From NCBI RefSeq assembly GCF_000758605.1, contig NZ_CP009282.1:7440001-7504000 (forward strand): a DNA stretch of 64,000 bases. The letters run 5' to 3'. Positions 59,399 to 64,000 of the stretch are shown piece after piece. The position numbers and the translations under genes were made by a program. Every line of letters begins with the position of its first letter. The first letter of the stretch is position 1. The notes under the pieces are model-generated. The model searched no databases. It saw only the letters and a list, made by a program, of their open reading frames with translations, and was not told where the DNA came from. This DNA is from Paenibacillus sp. FSL R5-0912. Its GTDB lineage: Bacteria > Bacillota > Bacilli > Paenibacillales > Paenibacillaceae.

Positions 59399-60435
59399 AA
59401 GGACCGCACTTTCGATTTCATCGCTAATAGAATTAAGATCGGTGCCCCTACAAACGCTGTAACTACACCGACTTCAAGCTCCCCGGGGCTTCCAATAAGC
59501 CTGCCGCCTACATCCGATATCGTCAGAATAATGGCTCCGGTAACCGCTGACATAGGGATAACGAAACGCAGGTCCGATCCAAGGATAAGACGTATGACGT
59601 GAGTTGATAACAAGCCGATGAAGCCGATCGGCCCGGCCAGGGCCGTAACTGCACCGCATAACAGAACACCTGCAAGCGCCGCAATGAGCCGCAGTGTGCC
59701 TGTCCGCACACCCAGACCCGTCGCCACATCATCGCCCAGTGCCAGCGCATTCAGGGCCGGAGCCGTAATGAACGCGATCAGCATACCGGCAAGCAGGAAC
59801 GGGATAAATGTCGTAATGCTGCTCCAGGTTCCCGAGCCGACACTCCCCACCTGCCAGAACCGGAACTGGTCCATAACATAAGAACGCGGAATCATGATGG
59901 CCGTGACCAGAGAAGATAAGGCAGCGCTTATGGCAGCACCCGCCAGAACGAGCTTAATGGGCGTGGCTCCGCCACGTCCCATTGAGCCGATTCCGAATAC
60001 GAATACAGCAGTAATCGCAGCTCCGGCCAGAGCTAACCATATATACTGGTTCGCGGAGCTTATGTTCAAGAACGCAATGCCGCAAACCACAAACAAGGAT
60101 GCCCCCGTGTTCACTCCCAGGATGCTCGGGTCGGCAATCGGGTTGCGGGTAACCGCCTGCATCAGCGCTCCCGATACTCCGAGTGCCCCGCCGCACATTA
60201 AACTGAATACCGTCCGGGAAATCCGCTTGCGGACCACATTTGCCCCGTAGCTGTCCACCTCCGGATGAAATAAACCATCGATCAGTTCATTCCACCCCAC
60301 GTGACGCGCTCCCAGTACAAGGGAGGCTATCACGCACAAGACAAGCAATACCAGGCAACTCATCAGGACCAGGGTAAAGTTCTTCGGGATATGCAATTTT
60401 AGCTGTTTATCGTCCGAAAGCGGTGAACTATTCAT
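59395..60435 (-). CDS. iron-siderophore ABC permease, FecCD family
   Basis: 346 residues, about ten spans. Motifs RISRTVFSLMCGGALGVSGALMQAVTRNPIADPSILGVNTGASL and GPIGFIGLLSTHVIRLILGSDLR. Its start overlaps the end of the binding-protein gene by 8 bases. It should pair with the next permease as a heterodimer. Confidence 0.95.
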   Translation of the reverse strand: MNSSPLSDDKQLKLHIPKNFTLVLMSCLVLLVLCVIASLVLGARHVGWNELIDGLFHPEVDSYGANVVRKRISRTVFSLMCGGALGVSGALMQAVTRNPIADPSILGVNTGASLFVVCGIAFLNISSANQYIWLALAGAAITAVFVFGIGSMGRGGATPIKLVLAGAAISAALSSLVTAIMIPRSYVMDQFRFWQVGSVGSGTWSSITTFIPFLLAGMLIAFITAPALNALALGDDVATGLGVRTGTLRLIAALAGVLLCGAVTALAGPIGFIGLLSTHVIRLILGSDLRFVIPMSAVTGAIILTISDVGGRLIGSPGELEVGVVTAFVGAPILILLAMKSKVRSL

Positions 60436-61522
60436 TTATTTTATCAATAGCTCCTCCAATTAAGGCAAGGTATTCATCAATCGTGTAAGCAATGGACAGC
60501 GGGTTAGGCGTTCCGGCCGCTACCAGCGGTGTATCACTGTCGATGAAGGCAACTGAACCTCTTTCGATCGCAGGGATTTTGCCCAGCAGCGAATCTGCCT
60601 GAAGTGTCTTGAGCAATTCGTCATTCCCATATCCGACGATAAGATCAGCATCGTACAGGGCTTCCACATTCTCTGCGCTTAAGCTCAAAGAGTAGCTGGT
60701 AGGGTCCGTAATCTGGGAGGTAATGCTTTCCGGATACACCATTCCCAGCTCATACAGGAACGAGACACGGGAATCCACAGGCGTATAAATATGCAGTTTG
60801 GACAGGTCCTCAGCGGAGAAGTTAACCCAAACCACTTTTTTACCGTTAATCTGCGGATATTTGCCCGCCTTTTCGTTAACCAGGGCTTCGGTGTCCTTGA
60901 TCAGCTGCTCCCCTTCTGCCTTCATGCCCATCCCTTCTGCATTGAACAGGACCTGCTCGCGCCAAGTGGTTGCCCAAGGAGCCGTCGGATAAGCGACTAC
61001 CGGAGCGATCTGGCTAAGCGTATCATAGTCTTCCTGCGTAATTCCGGAGTATGCGGCCAGAATGACATCCGGGTCTGCATCCGAGATGGCCTCGAAGTCA
61101 AGACCGTCGGTATCCTGGAACACATTCGGATCGGTTACATTAAGCTCCTTCAGCTTATCTGCTGTCCAGGGCAACAGTCCGCTGTCATCCTGAACGCCGA
61201 AGTTCGCTGCCGAGAAGCCTACAGGTACAACGCCAAGCGCGAGCGCCACATCATGGTTCGCCCATTGAATGGTGACTACGCGTTCAGGCTTGCTCTCAAG
61301 TACAGCTTCGCCAAGCGCATGCTTGATCGTAATCGGATACTGCGTAGCATCCTGGGAGGCTGGTGCTTCTGTAGCAGCCGCTTCAGCAGATGCCGCAGCA
61401 GTTGCAGCCGGAGATGGTGAAGCTGTTGAATTAGACTCCTGATTTGAGCAACCAACCAGCGCTATAGTAAGTGCAAATGGAATGAATAATGCTTTCAAAG
61501 AGAACTTTCTTGTTGTGCTCAT
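60428..61522 (-). CDS. iron-siderophore substrate-binding lipoprotein
   Basis: 364 residues with AAGGAAGGG before the ATG. Lipobox ALVGC (C25), then a low-complexity Ser/Ala/Thr linker (about 28-55). The mature part has ERVVTIQWANHDVALALGVVPVGFSAANFG, DGLDFEAISDADPDVILAAYSGI and the C-terminal region typical of the FecB/FhuD class III fold. First gene of the four-gene operon; a Fur box lies about 105 bases upstream of its start. The siderophore cannot be named from sequence. Confidence 0.93.
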   Translation of the reverse strand: MSTTRKFSLKALFIPFALTIALVGCSNQESNSTASPSPAATAAASAEAAATEAPASQDATQYPITIKHALGEAVLESKPERVVTIQWANHDVALALGVVPVGFSAANFGVQDDSGLLPWTADKLKELNVTDPNVFQDTDGLDFEAISDADPDVILAAYSGITQEDYDTLSQIAPVVAYPTAPWATTWREQVLFNAEGMGMKAEGEQLIKDTEALVNEKAGKYPQINGKKVVWVNFSAEDLSKLHIYTPVDSRVSFLYELGMVYPESITSQITDPTSYSLSLSAENVEALYDADLIVGYGNDELLKTLQADSLLGKIPAIERGSVAFIDSDTPLVAAGTPNPLSIAYTIDEYLALIGGAIDKINE

Positions 61523-61626
61523 GCGTGGACCCTTCCTTATCTTATACTGTATTTTTTTGTTCTGCTGCTGCTGACTAAACGGCGGAGTGACCCCTCATCC
61601 CCAAAAAACAATGTGCAACTTTATAC

Positions 61627-61645
61627 GATAATGAGAATCATTATC
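61627..61645. promoter_or_regulatory. Fur box
   Basis: GATAATGAGAATCATTATC matches the 19-base Fur consensus GATAATGATAATCATTATC at 18 of 19 positions. It controls the siderophore uptake operon, which begins at 61522. Confidence 0.93.
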
Positions 61646-61708
61646 GATAAATATATAGTTGCCTGGACAGGTTGTCAATGTAAAAAATGGATTTCGCACG
61701 AAAAAAAA

Positions 61709-61744
61709 CCGCAAGCGGGCACTGTTCAAGTGCTCCGTTTGCGG
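61709..61744 (-). terminator. terminator after the tandem-repeat secreted protein gene
   Basis: CCGCAAACGGAGCACTTGAA-type stem (CCGCAA.CGG with CCG.TTGCGG and inner CACT/AGTG), followed by TTTTTTTT on the minus strand. Confidence 0.9.
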
Positions 61745-61782
61745 AGATTCTACGGTTAGGATGAAGGTTTTATGGCCTCACC

Positions 61783-63396
61783 TTACATGCTTTTAGTTAG
61801 CTTGATGGATTTATCTCCACCCCATTGTACATTCCAGCCCAGCAGCTCCGTAATAAAGCGGAGCGGAACGACCGTTCTGTTGTCGGCGTTCACAAAGACT
61901 TTGGCTCCAACAGATTGTCTCATCCCGTTAACCTCCATGAAATCCTTGTTCATCCAGAATACCAGTGTGTCGCTGCCTGCCTTAATCGTGACCTGCTGCG
62001 CCCCTTTATCCCATTTCACTTCAGCCCCGATACCCTCGCTCAGGTAACGAAGCGGAATGTAGGTCATGCCGCTCCAGATGAAGGGCTCTGTATCCATTTG
62101 CGTTACGGTGCCATTAATGTTCAGGACACCGCTGCCTACCTTCATCCAGACCTTGGTCATTGCTGCTGGATCTGTTGTGGCAGGTGCAGCAGCTTCCTGG
62201 AACTTGCCGTTATACTGCGTTACAATCGCATTGCCCAGCGCTTGTCCGACACTGAACATGGTCTTATAGCCCTCGCGGTTCGTCTGATAAGAAGCGGTGT
62301 AATCTCCGGCTGCATACTGTGTAAGCACTTGCTGCACCTGATTCTCATGTGCTGTTAGCGCGGCTTGACCCGCAGCCTCCGGCAGGTTGCCTGCGGTTGC
62401 CGAATCAAGGAACGCGGCGAATTCAGTAGTGAATCCGGCGATACGCGCCTCTACTGCCGCTTGGGCTGCTGCATCCTTATTTTTGACTGCCGTTACAAAA
62501 TCAGCTTGCGCATTGACATGGTTCGTCACCCAGATTTGCTCGAATGCCGCCGCACCTTCTGCACCATAGATGGAGGCAATCGCTGCTTTGAAGTCAGCCG
62601 TGTTCATGGCTTCTGCCCGGATCAGCGCGTCTGAAGCAGCTCTTCCCTCGTATTGCTCCTGCATTTGCAGAACCGACAGGGCGAAATGCTCGCCAGCCAA
62701 TTGATTGAGCGCGGATCTCAGATCAGCTGCTTTGGTATCGGCCTTGGTGCTTTCGAATTTGGCAGGCATCTGGGCAACGATTGCACTCGACAATGCCTTA
62801 CTGATGCTGAACATTTCAGCGTAGCCTTTACGATAAGCCTCATAGGCGCCCTGGTAATCACCCGCTGCATAATCCTCGAATACCTCCTGGACATGATCCT
62901 CGTGACTGCGGATGACCTGCTTCGCTGCGGCTGCCGGAAGCTTGCCCTCTGTGGCCGTGCCGAGGAAATTTCCGAATTCATTGACGAAGCCGCTCACTTT
63001 ATCTTCCGCTGTTTTCATTGCGGCTGCATCCTTGTTCTTGGTTGCCTTCACTAAATCATCTGTGTACTGATTATGGGCGCGGAAGATTCTCTCGAATTCA
63101 GCTGCGCCTGCATCGCCGTACAGCGAAGCAATAGCCGGCTGCATATCAAGTGCGTTCTGATCAAGCGCTTTGTAGGCAGCAGCCGCATCCGTTGTCCCGT
63201 CATAGGCTTTGGTCATGGCCGTTACTGCCAGCGTGAAATGTTCAGAGAGCAAATAATCAAGTCCTGCTCTCAGTTCAGCGGCCGGTGTGTTCACCGAGGC
63301 CTTCATGGCCCCTGTTGTCGGTTCTGCTGCACCTGCAAGTGCTGGCATCATTAAGGTCATGCTTAACATGGGAACGATCCATTTCTTCATTGTCAT
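61783..63396 (-). CDS. secreted protein: duplicated helical domain plus copper amine oxidase N-like stalk
   Basis: 537 residues with GGAG 10 bases upstream of the ATG. Signal peptide (1-23). Residues about 40-215 and 223-400 are two copies of the same helical domain: LRAGLDYLLSEHFTLAV / LRSALNQLAGEHFALSV, FERIFRAHN / FEQIWVTNH, NKDAAA, then SHEDHVQEVFEDYAAGDYQ / AHENQVQQVLTQYAAGDYT. His residues recur at equivalent places (53/237, 108/293, 165/350), a pattern suitable for metal binding. The C-terminus (about 415-537) matches the Cu_amine_oxidN1 stalk repeat common in Paenibacillus surface proteins (FIWSGMTYIPLRYLSEGIGAEVKWD, VVPLRFITELLGWNVQWG). Adjacent to iron uptake. Function unknown. Confidence 0.8.
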   Translation of the reverse strand: MTMKKWIVPMLSMTLMMPALAGAAEPTTGAMKASVNTPAAELRAGLDYLLSEHFTLAVTAMTKAYDGTTDAAAAYKALDQNALDMQPAIASLYGDAGAAEFERIFRAHNQYTDDLVKATKNKDAAAMKTAEDKVSGFVNEFGNFLGTATEGKLPAAAAKQVIRSHEDHVQEVFEDYAAGDYQGAYEAYRKGYAEMFSISKALSSAIVAQMPAKFESTKADTKAADLRSALNQLAGEHFALSVLQMQEQYEGRAASDALIRAEAMNTADFKAAIASIYGAEGAAAFEQIWVTNHVNAQADFVTAVKNKDAAAQAAVEARIAGFTTEFAAFLDSATAGNLPEAAGQAALTAHENQVQQVLTQYAAGDYTASYQTNREGYKTMFSVGQALGNAIVTQYNGKFQEAAAPATTDPAAMTKVWMKVGSGVLNINGTVTQMDTEPFIWSGMTYIPLRYLSEGIGAEVKWDKGAQQVTIKAGSDTLVFWMNKDFMEVNGMRQSVGAKVFVNADNRTVVPLRFITELLGWNVQWGGDKSIKLTKSM

Positions 63397-63473
63397 CTCG
63401 CTTCACTCCTTAGGTTAGTGTTATGAGTGTTACGGGGGCAGTTCAGGTATGGATCACTATTGGATCACAAAAA

Positions 63474-63505
63474 ATCCCCGCTCGCTGTAATCAGCAAGTG
63501 GGGAT
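63474..63505 (-). terminator. terminator after the QorB-like gene
   Basis: Minus strand ATCCCC...GCTGATTACAGC...GGGGAT with a nested GCT/AGC stem, followed by TTTTTTG. It separates the oxidoreductase from the secreted protein gene. Confidence 0.85.
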
Positions 63506-63537
63506 GCTTTTGAAAGTAAGGCGTCCCGGATAGGAAA

Positions 63538-64000
63538 TCAAGCCAGCAGCTGGCGTACACCTTCACTAAGCGGGGTAAGCGGACGGTTCAGCAGCTTCTC
63601 CAGATCGCTGCTCTCAATGCCCAGCGCACCGTCGCGGATGGCGCCCTGAATGGCAACTACGATCGGCAGCGCGAATTCGGGCACGCCTGCACCGGCCATG
63701 ATCTTCGCGTAGGTTGCGTCGTCAACCTGCTGCACGTTCACCTCTTGTCCCAGCACTTCACCGACTATGGCAGCAAGCTCTGCCTGGGTCGCGGGTGCGC
63801 CGGACAATTCATACACAACATTCTCACGGCCTTCACCGGCCAGTATGGCGGCCGCGGCCTGGGCATAATCACTGCGTGTGGCCCAGCCAACCTTGCCGCC
63901 TTCAGCGGAAGTCACCCAAGGTGCGCCGGCCTTAGCAGCCTGAATGGAGCCTGCCTCATTCTCCAGATACCAGTTGTTGCGCAGGAAGGCATACGGAATG
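63538..64000 (-). CDS. QorB/YtfG-like NAD(P)H-binding oxidoreductase (partial)
   Basis: The frame is open from the window edge to the stop at 63538, giving the C-terminal 154 residues; the N-terminal Rossmann motif is outside. The visible part (PYAFLRNNWYLENEAGS, GGKVGWATRSDYAQAAAAIL, VYELSGAPATQAELAAIVGEVLGQEVNVQQVDD) matches atypical SDRs of the NmrA/QorB type, NAD(P)H:quinone oxidoreductases. A single-gene unit ending in a terminator. The upstream context is not visible. Confidence 0.85.
   Translation of the reverse strand, partial: IPYAFLRNNWYLENEAGSIQAAKAGAPWVTSAEGGKVGWATRSDYAQAAAAILAGEGRENVVYELSGAPATQAELAAIVGEVLGQEVNVQQVDDATYAKIMAGAGVPEFALPIVVAIQGAIRDGALGIESSDLEKLLNRPLTPLSEGVRQLLA

Noticed and set aside
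1-64000. CRISPR arrays, rRNA or tRNA genes, intact IS elements or prophage genes
   Set aside because: I looked for regular spaced repeats, cloverleaf or rRNA text and transposase/integrase motifs and found none.

Overview
The window looks like a chromosomal segment of a Paenibacillus-type Firmicute. Base composition is moderate (near 50% G+C by eye). Shine-Dalgarno sequences are strong (AGGAGG/GGAGG), TTG starts are common, rho-independent terminators are numerous, and there are Bacillales hallmarks: an xpt-pbuX guanine-salvage operon, an yda-like exopolysaccharide operon, a bacterial nitric oxide synthase, a LytTR/DUF3021 pair and an ECF sigma-W-like promoter. I saw no rRNA or tRNA genes, no CRISPR array and no intact insertion sequence.

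Layout. 1-7033 (minus): an exopolysaccharide operon resembling B. subtilis ydaJ-L-M-N (GH8-like lipoprotein, polytopic membrane protein, DUF2334 protein, BcsA-like glycosyltransferase, BcsB-like protein cut by the window edge). 7223-11604 (minus): an envelope cassette behind a sigma-W-like promoter, made of a small protein, a Ser/Gly/Lys-tailed membrane protein, a YgiC/YjfC-type ATP-grasp ligase, a lipoprotein, a DUF350 protein and, after a hairpin, a K+ channel. 11735-15991: a dual-kinase hybrid sensor and an SARP-type response regulator. 16119-18292: pbuX and xpt behind a guanine aptamer followed by a ykkC-family (probably PRPP) aptamer and a terminator. 18556-23345: two hybrid histidine kinases, one with a very repetitive coiled coil. 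23512-31295: HxlR/MFS, aldo-keto reductase, AEC permease, greA, and MFS/MarR. 31384-38897: an ATP-grasp/esterase pair, a DUF6509-like protein, rlmN, a membrane NodB deacetylase with a coiled-coil partner, a small GIY-YIG protein and an NmrA-like oxidoreductase. 39301-46143: TetR, nitric oxide synthase, ABM monooxygenase, EcsC, a permease and small proteins. 46218-49173: a secreted FMN/FAD flavoprotein with its MerR regulator. 49267-57373: a UvrC-like protein, SDR/AraC, a second AraC, GNAT, alpha/beta hydrolase, DUF3021 and LytTR, with two gene remnants. 57549-61645: a Fur-box siderophore uptake operon. 61783-64000: a secreted tandem-repeat protein with a stalk domain, and a partial QorB-like oxidoreductase.

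Many units pair an enzyme or transporter with an adjacent regulator, and several intergenic regions carry matching operator-like palindromes (HxlR, MarR, TetR, MerR, Fur). Two kinds of modular intergenic repeat occur: one family with copies near 28.1 kb and 40.1 kb, and a row of four small dyads near 52.8 kb. The least explained and most interesting parts are the sigma-W-like ATP-grasp cassette, the tandem aptamers before xpt, the LytTR gene without a canonical start codon, and the duplicated His-containing secreted protein next to iron uptake.
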